From Rhodospirillales bacterium RIFCSPLOWO2_12_FULL_67_15 (GTDB lineage: Bacteria; Pseudomonadota; Alphaproteobacteria; Rhodospirillales; 2-12-FULL-67-15): DNA of 5,440 nucleotides. A model generated the notes under the pieces. The model worked only from the letters and a program-made list of their open reading frames with translations. It was not told the origin of the DNA and did no database searches. Position 1 is the stretch's first letter. Every line of letters starts with the position of its first letter. The stretch covers positions 1,802 to 7,241 of the forward strand of contig MIAC01000051.1 in the NCBI GenBank assembly GCA_001830475.1. The letters are read 5' to 3'. This document shows, in pieces, positions 1-5,440 of the stretch. A program made the translations under genes and the position numbers.

Positions 1-1667
1 CGGATGCTGTTGGCGGCCGGCACGCGCGGCAGGCCCGGCATGGTCATGATTTCGCCGGTAATCACGACCACGAACCCGGCCCCGGCGGAAAGCCGGACGT
101 CGCGGATCGGCACCACGTGGTTCGACGGCGCGCCCTTGAGGCTGGGATCGGTCGAGAAACTGTACTGGGTCTTGGCCATGCACACCGGAAGCTTCCCGTA
201 GCCCGCCGCCTCGAGATCCTTGAACTGCTGGCGGACGCGCGTGTCGGCGACGATTTCGGAAGCGCCGTAGAGCTTGGTCGCGATCGTCTTCACCTTCTCC
301 CACAGGGGCAGCGAATCGTCGTAGAGCGTCGAGAACCTGGAACCGCTCGCCGTCAGCTTGACGATGTGGTGGGCAAGCTCGACGATCCCCGAGCTGCCCT
401 CGGCCCAATGGTTGCACTCGATCGCGGTCGTGCCCAACTCCTCGGCCGTCTTCCGGATCGCCGCGATCTCGGCGTTGGTGTCGGCGATGAAGCGGTTGAT
501 CGCCACCACCGGCGGCACCCCGAACATCTTCACGTTGCGAATGTGCCGGGCGAGATTGGCGCACCCCGCCGTGACCGCCTTGACGTTCTCCTTGCCGAGG
601 TCGTCCTTGGCCACGCCGCCGTGCATCTTGAGGGCGCGCACGGTCGCCACGATCACCGCGGCGGACGGCTTCAGCCCCGCCATCCGGCACTTGATGTCGA
701 AGAACTTTTCCGCGCCCAGGTCGGCGCCGAAGCCGGCTTCGGTCACGACATAGTCGGCGAGCTTGAGCGCCGTGGTTGTCGCGATCACCGAATTGCAGCC
801 GTGCGCGATGTTGGCGAACGGGCCGCCGTGGATGAAGGCGGGGCTATGCTCCAGCGTCTGCACCAGGTTCGGCATCAGGGCGTCCTTGAGCAGCACGGTC
901 ATCGGGCCTTGCGCCTTGAGGTCGGCGGCGCGGATCGGTTTGCGCTCGCGGTTGTAGCCGATCACAATCCGCCCCAATCGCTCCTCGAGGTCCTTGAGAT
1001 CGCGCGCGAGACAGAAAATCGCCATCACCTCGGAGGCGACGGTGATGTCGAAGCCGTCCTCGCGCGGGAATCCGTTGGCCACGCCGCCGAGCGAATTGAT
1101 GATCTGGCGCAGCGCCCGGTCGTTCATGTCCATGACCCGGCGCCAAGCGACGCGCCGGGTGTCGAAGCCGAGCTCGTTGCCCCAGTAGATGTGGTTGTCG
1201 ATCAGGGCCGAGAGCAGGTTGTGGGCGGTGGTGATGGCGTGAAAGTCGCCGGTGAAATGCAGGTTGATGTCCTCCATCGGCACCACCTGGGCGTAGCCGC
1301 CGCCCGCCGCGCCGCCCTTGACCCCGAAGCAGGGCCCGAGCGAGGGCTCGCGGAGGCAGAGAATCGCCTTCTTGCCAATGCGGTTGAGGCCGTCGCCGAG
1401 GCCGACCGTCGTCGTCGTCTTGCCTTCGCCGGCCGGGGTCGGCGTGATCGCGGTCACCAGGATCAGATGGCCGTCACGGCGGCTCTTGAGCCCGTCGAGG
1501 AAGTTGAAGGAAATCTTCGCCTTGTACGGCCCGTAGGCGGCCAGATGCTTGTCCGCGATCCCGAGCTTGCGCCCGATTTCGACGATCGGTTTCATCGTCG
1601 CCGCGCGGGCGATCTCGATGTCGCTTTTCACTTTCCCCGGCTTCTGGGTTTTCTTGCTGGCCGCCAT
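1..1667 (-). CDS. fhs: Formate-tetrahydrofolate ligase (10-formyl-THF synthetase), C-terminus cut by window edge
   Basis: This cytoplasmic enzyme makes 10-formyl-tetrahydrofolate from formate, ATP and tetrahydrofolate, feeding formate into the folate C1 pool. The minus strand reads open from ATG 1667-1665 to the left edge, giving 555 full residues. Family signatures are clear: the nucleotide-binding loop [11 protein letters not shown] (about 77-87), [18 protein letters not shown] (107-124), the stretch [16 protein letters not shown] (130-145), [13 protein letters not shown] (281-293) and [19 protein letters not shown] (310-328). The last visible residues, [13 protein letters not shown], match the family's C-terminal MPGLPxxPAA segment, so only about a dozen residues should be missing. 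The start is supported by AGGA at 1675-1678, seven bases upstream. The gene lies 107 bases downstream of the PanB-like gene, behind a terminator-like hairpin, and I see no clear promoter of its own. Identification is secure; operon membership is inferred. Confidence 0.97.
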   Translation of the reverse strand, partial: MAASKKTQKPGKVKSDIEIARAATMKPIVEIGRKLGIADKHLAAYGPYKAKISFNFLDGLKSRRDGHLILVTAITPTPAGEGKTTTTVGLGDGLNRIGKKAILCLREPSLGPCFGVKGGAAGGGYAQVVPMEDINLHFTGDFHAITTAHNLLSALIDNHIYWGNELGFDTRRVAWRRVMDMNDRALRQIINSLGGVANGFPREDGFDITVASEVMAIFCLARDLKDLEERLGRIVIGYNRERKPIRAADLKAQGPMTVLLKDALMPNLVQTLEHSPAFIHGGPFANIAHGCNSVIATTTALKLADYVVTEAGFGADLGAEKFFDIKCRMAGLKPSAAVIVATVRALKMHGGVAKDDLGKENVKAVTAGCANLARHIRNVKMFGVPPVVAINRFIADTNAEIAAIRKTAEELGTTAIECNHWAEGSSGIVELAHHIVKLTASGSRFSTLYDDSLPLWEKVKTIATKLYGASEIVADTRVRQQFKDLEAAGYGKLPVCMAKTQYSFSTDPSLKGAPSNHVVPIRDVRLSAGAGFVVVITGEIMTMPGLPRVPAANSI

Positions 1668-1710
1668 GACGCTGTCCTTTCGTTGCTTCGCTTGGTTCGC
1701 CGCCGAATTT

Positions 1711-1762
1711 TAAAAAACCCGCAATCGAAGCCGGCGCCCCAAGGGGGCGCCGGCCCGTCGAT
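1711..1762 (-). terminator. Intrinsic terminator candidate after the PanB-like gene
   Basis: An 11-bp perfect G/C stem pairs 1730-1740 with 1744-1754 around a 3-base loop. An outer 5-bp stem (1724-1728 with 1758-1762) extends it across a small internal loop. Read on the minus strand, a run of six T follows at 1717-1712, close to the base of the outer stem. It starts 12 bases after the PanB-like stop codon. It lies between that gene and fhs, so it should end or weaken transcription into fhs. Whether it fully terminates or only attenuates cannot be told from sequence. Confidence 0.7.
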
Positions 1763-1774
1763 GTTCGGACGAAG

Positions 1775-2701
1775 TTATTTTTTGAACGCGGCCGGCTTGC
1801 CGGGCCCGAGCGGGGTTTTCGGCTGCCATCCCGTCAGTTTCTTGAACTTCTCCCGTTCCTCGTCCTTCATGTAGACGGTGTGTTCGGGTCCCGGATAGTC
1901 GTGGTTGCGCACGTCCGCCATGTAGCGATTGTAGACGTCCTCGATGATCGGGATGAGGTCGGTGTAGATCTTGGAATGGCGCGGCACGTGTTCCTCGTAG
2001 AGATGGAACAGGTCCGAGCCGATGATGTGGACCCCGTGGGCCTTGTTGCCGGCGCCGAGGCTGATGACCGGAACGGGCAGGGTCTCGGTCAGATACTGGC
2101 AGACCTCCTCGCTCGTCACTTCGCACATGATCGAGAAGCATCCGGCGGCCACCATCGCGTGGGCGTCGTCGATCAGCTCCTTGGCGCGGTCCGAGGTTTT
2201 CCCCTGGGCGACGAAGCCGCCGAGCTGGGGCATGCGCATCGGCGTGATGCCGATGTGGCCCTGCACCGGGATGCCGGCCTTGACGATCGCCTCGATGTTC
2301 TTGGCGTGATGGCGGTTTCCTTCGCATTTCATGACTTCGGCATTGGCTTCGGCGACGAAGCGCCCGGCGTTCTCGACCGCCTGCTCGGGTGAAATATGGA
2401 AGCTCCAATACGGCATGTCGACCATGCGCAACCCGTATTGCGAACCGCGGTCGATCGCCTTCGCCATCATCATCACCTCGTCGAAGGTGACGGAGACCGT
2501 GCTCTTGTGGCCGAACAGGACCATCCCGCCGGTGTCGGAGACGCACAGGATATCGATGCCGAGCCGGTCGGCGACCACCGCGTTGCGATAGTCGTAGACG
2601 GCGAGCTGAACGATCTGCTCGCCTTCGCGCATCTTGCGCTTGAGTTCGGTGATCGTGATTTTCTTGCGCTTCTTGGGCTCAGGCCCGCCGGGACTTGCCA
2701 T
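1775..2701 (-). CDS. Divergent PanB-like protein (ketopantoate hydroxymethyltransferase family, PEP mutase/isocitrate lyase fold)
   Basis: The 308-residue product belongs to the PanB family, whose classical member transfers a hydroxymethyl group from methylene-THF to 2-oxoisovalerate using Mg2+. Aligned by eye to E. coli PanB, the key residues are kept: D56 (Asp45), D95 in VDMP (Asp84), K125 and E127 in MKCEG (Lys112, Glu114), H149 in GHIGITP (His136) and catalytic E194 in CEV (Glu181). Differences are SDTGGMV in place of the usual GDSLGM, T57 for the usual Ser, SLGAG for GIGAG, a Lys/Arg-rich N-terminus (10-14), and an atypical C-terminal region of about 80 residues rich in His and Tyr, ending KPAAFKK. 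It is also longer than the roughly 265-residue norm. There is no panC nearby; its neighbours are fhs and a GcvT-like gene. I infer a methylene-THF-dependent C1 transfer to, or from, an unknown keto acid. Family assignment is firm; pantothenate synthesis is not. Confidence 0.88.
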   Translation of the reverse strand: MASPGGPEPKKRKKITITELKRKMREGEQIVQLAVYDYRNAVVADRLGIDILCVSDTGGMVLFGHKSTVSVTFDEVMMMAKAIDRGSQYGLRMVDMPYWSFHISPEQAVENAGRFVAEANAEVMKCEGNRHHAKNIEAIVKAGIPVQGHIGITPMRMPQLGGFVAQGKTSDRAKELIDDAHAMVAAGCFSIMCEVTSEEVCQYLTETLPVPVISLGAGNKAHGVHIIGSDLFHLYEEHVPRHSKIYTDLIPIIEDVYNRYMADVRNHDYPGPEHTVYMKDEEREKFKKLTGWQPKTPLGPGKPAAFKK

Positions 2702-2708
2702 GGTTCTT

Positions 2709-2713
2709 CCTCC
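2709..2713 (-). promoter_or_regulatory. Strong Shine-Dalgarno deciding the PanB-like start
   Basis: On the minus strand, GGAGG within AGGGAGGAAG lies seven bases before ATG 2701-2699. An in-frame ATG also exists 27 codons upstream at 2782, but the added residues do not look like PanB sequence and would read through this ribosome site. The 2701 start is therefore preferred. Confidence 0.85.
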
Positions 2714-2733
2714 CTTTAAGTCGTTGAAGTTGA

Positions 2734-2765
2734 GCCGGTGCCAACGGGACCGTATGTCCGCCGGC
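2734..2765 (-). promoter_or_regulatory. Stem-loop in the leader of the PanB-like gene
   Basis: Two nested stems are visible: an outer one pairing 2734-2738 with 2761-2765 (GCCGG/CCGGC) and an inner one pairing 2747-2750 with 2756-2759 (GGAC/GTCC). The inner hairpin has a 5-base loop, and an asymmetric internal loop of eight bases against one separates the stems. It sits about 20 bases upstream of the Shine-Dalgarno and has no T-run after it, so it is not a terminator. It could stabilise the mRNA or act as a regulatory structure; no known riboswitch class is recognised. Confidence 0.3.
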
Positions 2766-2874
2766 AAAGTTTTAAAAGCCAACTATCGTCCACGGGGAAT
2801 GAACGTACTTGCTTATCACTCGAACAGATGGCGACGCCCCCCGAAAGGTTCGGATTAGCTTGATTTTTATGGGA

Positions 2875-2904
2875 TTTCTACGTTCCTGTGAGAATGCTTG
2901 TCAA
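2875..2904 (-). promoter_or_regulatory. Putative sigma-70 promoter for the PanB-like gene
   Basis: On the minus strand a perfect -35 hexamer TTGACA (2904-2899) is followed after 18 bases by TAGAAA (2880-2875), a four-of-six match to the -10 consensus. It lies in the most AT-rich part of the window, between the GcvT-like stop and the PanB-like start. Transcription would begin near 2868, leaving a leader of about 165 bases. The position suggests that the PanB-like gene and possibly fhs form a unit separable from the transporter and GcvT-like pair. This is consensus matching only. Confidence 0.4.
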
Positions 2905-2914
2905 AGTGGTATCA

Positions 2915-2930
2915 CTTATGAGCTGATAAG
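2915..2930. promoter_or_regulatory. Inverted repeat upstream of the putative promoter
   Basis: CTTAT (2915-2919) and ATAAG (2926-2930) form a perfect dyad around GAGCTG. It lies about ten bases upstream of the putative -35 box, centred near -54 relative to the predicted start, a usual place for an activator. No matching regulator is identified. A run of A follows on the plus strand, but no plus-strand gene ends here, so a terminator is unlikely. Confidence 0.25.
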
Positions 2931-2997
2931 AAAAACACCAGTTACGGCTATTTTGATAGACGTGCACAATCAATCGCTAATATGACTTAAGGGCGAC

Positions 2998-4053
2998 TTA
3001 GGGGCGGGGAGGGTCATGGTCGAGCCACGGACCGCGGGGGCGTTTTTGGGCGGGGTCGTAGAGCGGTTTCCGCGCGACACGGATGAGGCCGAAACGGCCC
3101 GACCGATCCCGGACCGGCGTGCCGGGGGCGGCGTCCTCGGCCAGGACAAAGCCGAGTCCGATCGTTTGCCCGAGAGCGACGCTTGCGCAGGCCGAGGTGA
3201 TCGCGATCTCGCCCGGCCGGGCGGGCGGGCCGAGATCCGCCCCGGGCTGCCACGGGGAGCGGACCCGGGCTTCGCCTGCGGTGAAGGCGACCAGGCGGAG
3301 CAGAGAATTTCCGCCCGCGCGTCGCGCGCTTTGCGCGCGCAAATTCGCAACAGGCGCGAAGCGCGCGAGCCCGAGCGCGTCCGCGCCCGCGCCAAGCCGG
3401 CATTCGTTGACGAACAGAATGAACCCCGCCTCGATGCGGAGAATGTCGGCGGCGGCGAAGCCCGCCGGCCGGGCACGGGCGCAAAGCGCGGCGTTGAGCC
3501 GGGCGGCATAGGCTTTGTCCGCGACGATCTCGAACCCCCGCTCGCCGGTGTAGCCGAGACGGCCGACCAGGCAGGGAACGCCCGCAAGTGGGATCTGGGC
3601 GTGGCCGAAGTAGGGGATCGCCGCCAGCCGTTCCCGCGCGCCAATCTCCGCGAGGGCGGCGAGCGCGCGCGGCCCCTGGACGGCGAAGATCGCGCTCGCA
3701 TCGCTCAAGTCCAGAACCGCGGCATCGGCCCCGGCGCGCGCGCCGAGCGCCGCGATATCCTCGCGCCGGCCGCTCATCACCTCGAAAATTTCCGCATCCA
3801 GGCGCCAGATCGTGAGATCGGCCTCGACCGCTCCGTCCGGGCCGAGGCGGAGCGCATACCGAATCGTCCCTTCCGCCATGTCGGCGACGGGGCGGGGCTG
3901 GAAACGCTCCAGGGCCGCGGGCGCGGCCTTGCCGGTTATTCGCCCGCGCGCGAGGAACGAAAAGTCGAATACGGCGGCCTGGGTGCGCGCGGCGCGCGCT
4001 TCGGCCTCGGGGTCGCCGAAGTCGCGCACCAGCCGGGCGATGTCGAGCGTCAT
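2998..4053 (-). CDS. GcvT-family folate-binding protein (aminomethyltransferase/demethylase-like)
   Basis: A 351-residue protein with the GcvT folate-binding fold. Recognisable parts are FDFSFLARGRITG (29-41), the stretch RYALRLGPDGAVEADLTIWRL (split 65-76 and 77-85) whose D79 aligns roughly with the conserved GcvT aspartate, AVQGPRAL (124-131), GYTGERGFEI (167-176), RIEAG (206-210) and a C-terminal barrel with AITSACASVALG and RVARKPLYDP. Family members move a C1 group from an amine or methyl donor to tetrahydrofolate; examples are GcvT, DMSP demethylase and vanillate demethylase LigM. The usual K-G-x-F-I-G element after RxEAG is not evident; residues 237-249 there are Arg-rich and encoded by a GC palindrome. 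No gcvH or gcvP is nearby, so the glycine cleavage role is doubtful. The start is 15 bases after the transporter stop with a GGAAG site six bases upstream, indicating co-transcription. The substrate is unknown. A YgfZ-like or sarcosine oxidase-related role cannot be excluded. Confidence 0.85.
   Translation of the reverse strand: MTLDIARLVRDFGDPEAEARAARTQAAVFDFSFLARGRITGKAAPAALERFQPRPVADMAEGTIRYALRLGPDGAVEADLTIWRLDAEIFEVMSGRREDIAALGARAGADAAVLDLSDASAIFAVQGPRALAALAEIGARERLAAIPYFGHAQIPLAGVPCLVGRLGYTGERGFEIVADKAYAARLNAALCARARPAGFAAADILRIEAGFILFVNECRLGAGADALGLARFAPVANLRAQSARRAGGNSLLRLVAFTAGEARVRSPWQPGADLGPPARPGEIAITSACASVALGQTIGLGFVLAEDAAPGTPVRDRSGRFGLIRVARKPLYDPAQKRPRGPWLDHDPPRP
3305..3346. repeat. 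GC-rich inverted repeat inside the GcvT-like gene
   Basis: GAATTT at 3305-3310 is mirrored by AAATTC at 3341-3346. Between them lies an alternating GC tract with GCGCGC (3324-3329) and GCGCGC (3333-3338) around TTT. It codes for the Arg/Ala-rich segment 237-249. The arms are asymmetrically spaced, so this is a loose palindrome and may simply reflect high-GC coding bias. Confidence 0.35.
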
Positions 4054-4068
4054 CCGCGTCTTCCGTTT

Positions 4069-4824
4069 TCAGGCGCCAAAGCCGAGCCGGGCCAGGATCA
4101 GCGCGCCGACGCCGATCAGGATGACCGCCACCGCGCGTTTCAGGAGATCGGCCGGCAGGCGGTGGCTGATCTCGGCGCCGCCGATCGCGCCGATCGTCAT
4201 GATCGCGGCGAGAATCCCGCCGAGAACAAAGTCGATCCGCCCGTGGATCAGGTTGCCCGCGGTGGCGAGCAGGGCGATCGGGACCATGATGATCTGGCCC
4301 AAGCCGATCACGACGAGCACGGGCAGCTCGAGCCAGACGAGGATGGGAACGAGCACGAGCGGCCCGCCGGTTCCGGAGACCGCCGAACCGGCCCCGACCA
4401 CGGCCCCGATCCCGACCAGGAAGGCGGGCGCGAGCGTCGCGCGCGGGGCCGCGCGACCCCGGGCGCGGACGATGGCGTTGATCCCGGAAAACACGATCAG
4501 AAGGGCGATGATCGCCTCGAGCGCGAAGGCGGGCAGTTGCGCGAGCGCGAACGCCCCGAAATAAGCGCCGGGCATGGCGCCCACGCTCAGCCACAGGCAC
4601 ATGCCCCAGGAAATCGAGCCTTTGCGGGCGTAGAGGGCGGCGCCGACCAGGCCGGTGAACAGATAGCTGAAATTGCAGCTGGCGATGGCGAGGTGGACCG
4701 GAACGTTTCCGAGATAGGCGAGGATCGGCACCAGCAGCACGCCGCCGATGCCGGTCGCGCCGATCAGAACGCCGACGCAGAGGACGGCAAGCGCGAGGCC
4801 GAGAACGCCGAGCGCCGTGGCCAT
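4069..4824 (-). CDS. TSUP (TauE/SafE) family membrane transporter
   Basis: A 251-residue, strongly hydrophobic protein with about eight membrane segments (roughly 7-38, 44-66, 72-95, 100-118, 130-163, 167-190, 195-214, 225-250). The two halves each carry the family's glycine motif: GATGIGGVLLVPIL (22-35) and SGTGGPLVLVPIL (150-162). The basic loop RARGRAAPR (120-128) joins the halves and is probably cytoplasmic. TSUP proteins move small anions such as sulfite, sulfonates or organic acids across the inner membrane; the substrate here cannot be read from sequence. The ATG at 4824 is fixed by an in-frame TAG two codons upstream, and no good Shine-Dalgarno is visible. It is first in line with the GcvT-like gene, 15 bases apart, and divergent from the LysR gene, which suggests it carries the substrate or product of that C1 chemistry under LysR control. 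Confidence 0.9.
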   Translation of the reverse strand: MATALGVLGLALAVLCVGVLIGATGIGGVLLVPILAYLGNVPVHLAIASCNFSYLFTGLVGAALYARKGSISWGMCLWLSVGAMPGAYFGAFALAQLPAFALEAIIALLIVFSGINAIVRARGRAAPRATLAPAFLVGIGAVVGAGSAVSGTGGPLVLVPILVWLELPVLVVIGLGQIIMVPIALLATAGNLIHGRIDFVLGGILAAIMTIGAIGGAEISHRLPADLLKRAVAVILIGVGALILARLGFGA

Positions 4825-4851
4825 GCGCTAGTGCCCGCTTGCGCTGAAGGT

Positions 4852-4865
4852 GGAACCGTCGTTCC
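4852..4865. promoter_or_regulatory. Short inverted repeat in the divergent intergenic region
   Basis: GGAAC (4852-4856) and GTTCC (4861-4865) form a perfect 5-bp dyad with a 4-base centre, about 28 bases upstream of the transporter start. It could be an operator half-site pair or a small mRNA hairpin. Chance occurrence is quite possible. Confidence 0.2.
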
Positions 4866-4868
4866 GGC

Positions 4869-4927
4869 CCTCATGCTTCGACAAGCTCAGCACGAGGGCC
4901 TCATCCTGAGCCGGTCGAAGGATGAGG
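4869..4927. repeat. 59-base nested palindromic element (small dispersed repeat type)
   Basis: Two adjacent hairpins are present. The first pairs 4869-4877 with 4889-4897 (eight of nine) and the second pairs 4899-4907 with 4919-4927 (nine of nine), each around an 11-base loop, with a single G at 4898 between them. The halves are also complementary to each other: CTTCGACAAGCTCAG (4876-4890) against CTGAGCCGGTCGAAG (4906-4920), 13 of 15. The whole therefore also forms one long palindrome. The core CTTCGACAAGCTCAG is, from general knowledge, common in intergenic repeats of GC-rich proteobacteria. It encodes nothing and lies between two divergent starts. Confidence 0.8.
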
Positions 4928-4988
4928 CGCGCGGCGAACGCATACGTAATGGGGTAACAGGGAGGCCCGCGCGCCGGGTTGAATCGTC

Positions 4989-5440
4989 ATGTTCCTGCGG
5001 CAATTCCAGTATCTGACCACGCTCGCCGAGGAGAAGAATTTCGGGCGCGCCGCGGCGCGCTGCAACGTCTCGCAGCCTAGCCTATCGAGCGCGATCAAAC
5101 AACTCGAGCAGGAGCTCGGCATCCCGATCGTGCTCCGCCATCAGCGCTTCAGCGGAATGACCGAGGAAGGCAAGCGCGTGCTCGAATGGGCCAAGCGCAT
5201 TCTCGCCGACCGCGACGCGCTGCTGATGGAGCTGGCGTTGATGCACCGCAATCTCGAAGGGCGCATCCGCATCGGCGCGATGCCGATGAGCTCGCCGGTC
5301 CTGCCGATGATCGACCGCCTGTTCTTCGTCCGCTATCCCGGGGTGCAGATCGAGACCGTTTTCGTCGGCCTCGATAAGATGATCGACGGCCTGACCAATT
5401 CCCATTTCGACATCGGCGTCACCTATCTCGGCGAGCAGCC
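4989..5440 (+). CDS. LysR-type transcriptional regulator, N-terminal 150 residues (cut by window edge)
   Basis: The visible part begins MFLRQFQYLTTLAEEKNFGR and carries the LysR winged helix-turn-helix: AAARCNVSQPSLSSAIKQLE (21-40), ELGIPIVLRHQR (42-53) and TEEGKRVL (58-65). A linker helix follows (about 66-89). The effector domain opens at GRIRIGAMP (91-99) and reaches HFDIGVTYLGEQ (139-150). Family members are about 300 residues, so half is missing. An in-frame TGA at 4980-4982 fixes ATG 4989 as the start; the only good GGAGG (4961-4965) is 23 bases away, so the ribosome site is weak. The divergent arrangement with the transporter gene is classic for LysR control of the neighbour. Wording such as NFGRAA, QRFSGMTEEG and IGVTYL recalls regulators beside formate dehydrogenase (fds) operons; this is recollection, not a search result. 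Confidence 0.95.
   Translation, partial: MFLRQFQYLTTLAEEKNFGRAAARCNVSQPSLSSAIKQLEQELGIPIVLRHQRFSGMTEEGKRVLEWAKRILADRDALLMELALMHRNLEGRIRIGAMPMSSPVLPMIDRLFFVRYPGVQIETVFVGLDKMIDGLTNSHFDIGVTYLGEQ

Noticed and set aside
117..1874. Long plus-strand open frame of 585 codons opposite fhs
   Set aside because: It is antisense to an unmistakable fhs, is rich in Arg, Asp, His and Val in the pattern of a GC-rich shadow frame, and shows no family motif.
2702..2782. Upstream in-frame start giving the PanB-like protein 27 more residues
   Set aside because: The extension reads through a strong GGAGG site correctly spaced for ATG 2701 and does not resemble PanB N-termini.
2702..2868. Tetrahydrofolate or glycine riboswitch in the leader of the PanB-like gene
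   Set aside because: The leader has stem-loops, but I cannot find the conserved core of either class; only generic secondary structure is supported.
3014..4600. Minus-strand open frame of 528 codons overlapping the same genes in another frame
   Set aside because: Arg/Pro-rich shadow translation. The alternative frames give recognisable GcvT and TSUP proteins.
4961..4965. GGAGG as the ribosome site of the LysR gene
   Set aside because: It is 23 bases from the ATG, and an in-frame TGA lies between, so it cannot serve an upstream start in the same frame and is too far for the chosen one.
4825..4988. Specific LysR binding box (T-N11-A) between the divergent genes
   Set aside because: Such a degenerate pattern occurs by chance and no dyad stood out apart from the repeat element and the short 4852-4865 repeat.
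3016..5016. Plus-strand open frame of 666 codons across the GcvT-like and TSUP genes
   Set aside because: Low-complexity Arg/Ala/Asp/Glu-rich translation with no domain; it mirrors two real genes and crosses their intergenic gap and the palindrome.

Overview
This 5.4 kb window is high-GC chromosomal DNA from a proteobacterium, most likely an alphaproteobacterium. The evidence for that is G/C-ending codons throughout, long spurious open frames on the antisense strands, the protein families present, and a short nested palindrome of a type dispersed in such genomes. No rRNA, tRNA, CRISPR array, transposase or phage gene is visible.

Layout. Four genes lie on the minus strand, and their order of transcription runs from right to left. 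The first is a TSUP (TauE/SafE) membrane transporter (4824-4069). It is followed after 15 bases by a GcvT-family folate-binding protein (4053-2998). After an AT-rich gap of 296 bases comes a divergent PanB-like (ketopantoate hydroxymethyltransferase family) protein (2701-1775). A strong hairpin terminator candidate follows it. The last gene is formate-tetrahydrofolate ligase, fhs (1667 to beyond base 1). A LysR-type regulator is transcribed the other way from 4989 and is cut by the right edge. The 164-base divergent intergenic region between it and the transporter holds a 59-base nested palindrome.

How the genes may work together. Fhs charges tetrahydrofolate with formate. PanB-family enzymes use methylene-tetrahydrofolate as a hydroxymethyl donor. 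GcvT-family proteins move one-carbon units onto tetrahydrofolate. Three folate/C1 proteins in a row, with a transporter and a divergent regulator, suggest a one-carbon assimilation or dissimilation locus. The LysR protein resembles, from memory, regulators found beside formate dehydrogenase (fds) genes, which would fit. No panC, panD, gcvH or gcvP is present, so neither pantothenate synthesis nor glycine cleavage is supported by context. The real substrates of the PanB-like and GcvT-like proteins are unknown and are the most interesting open question here.
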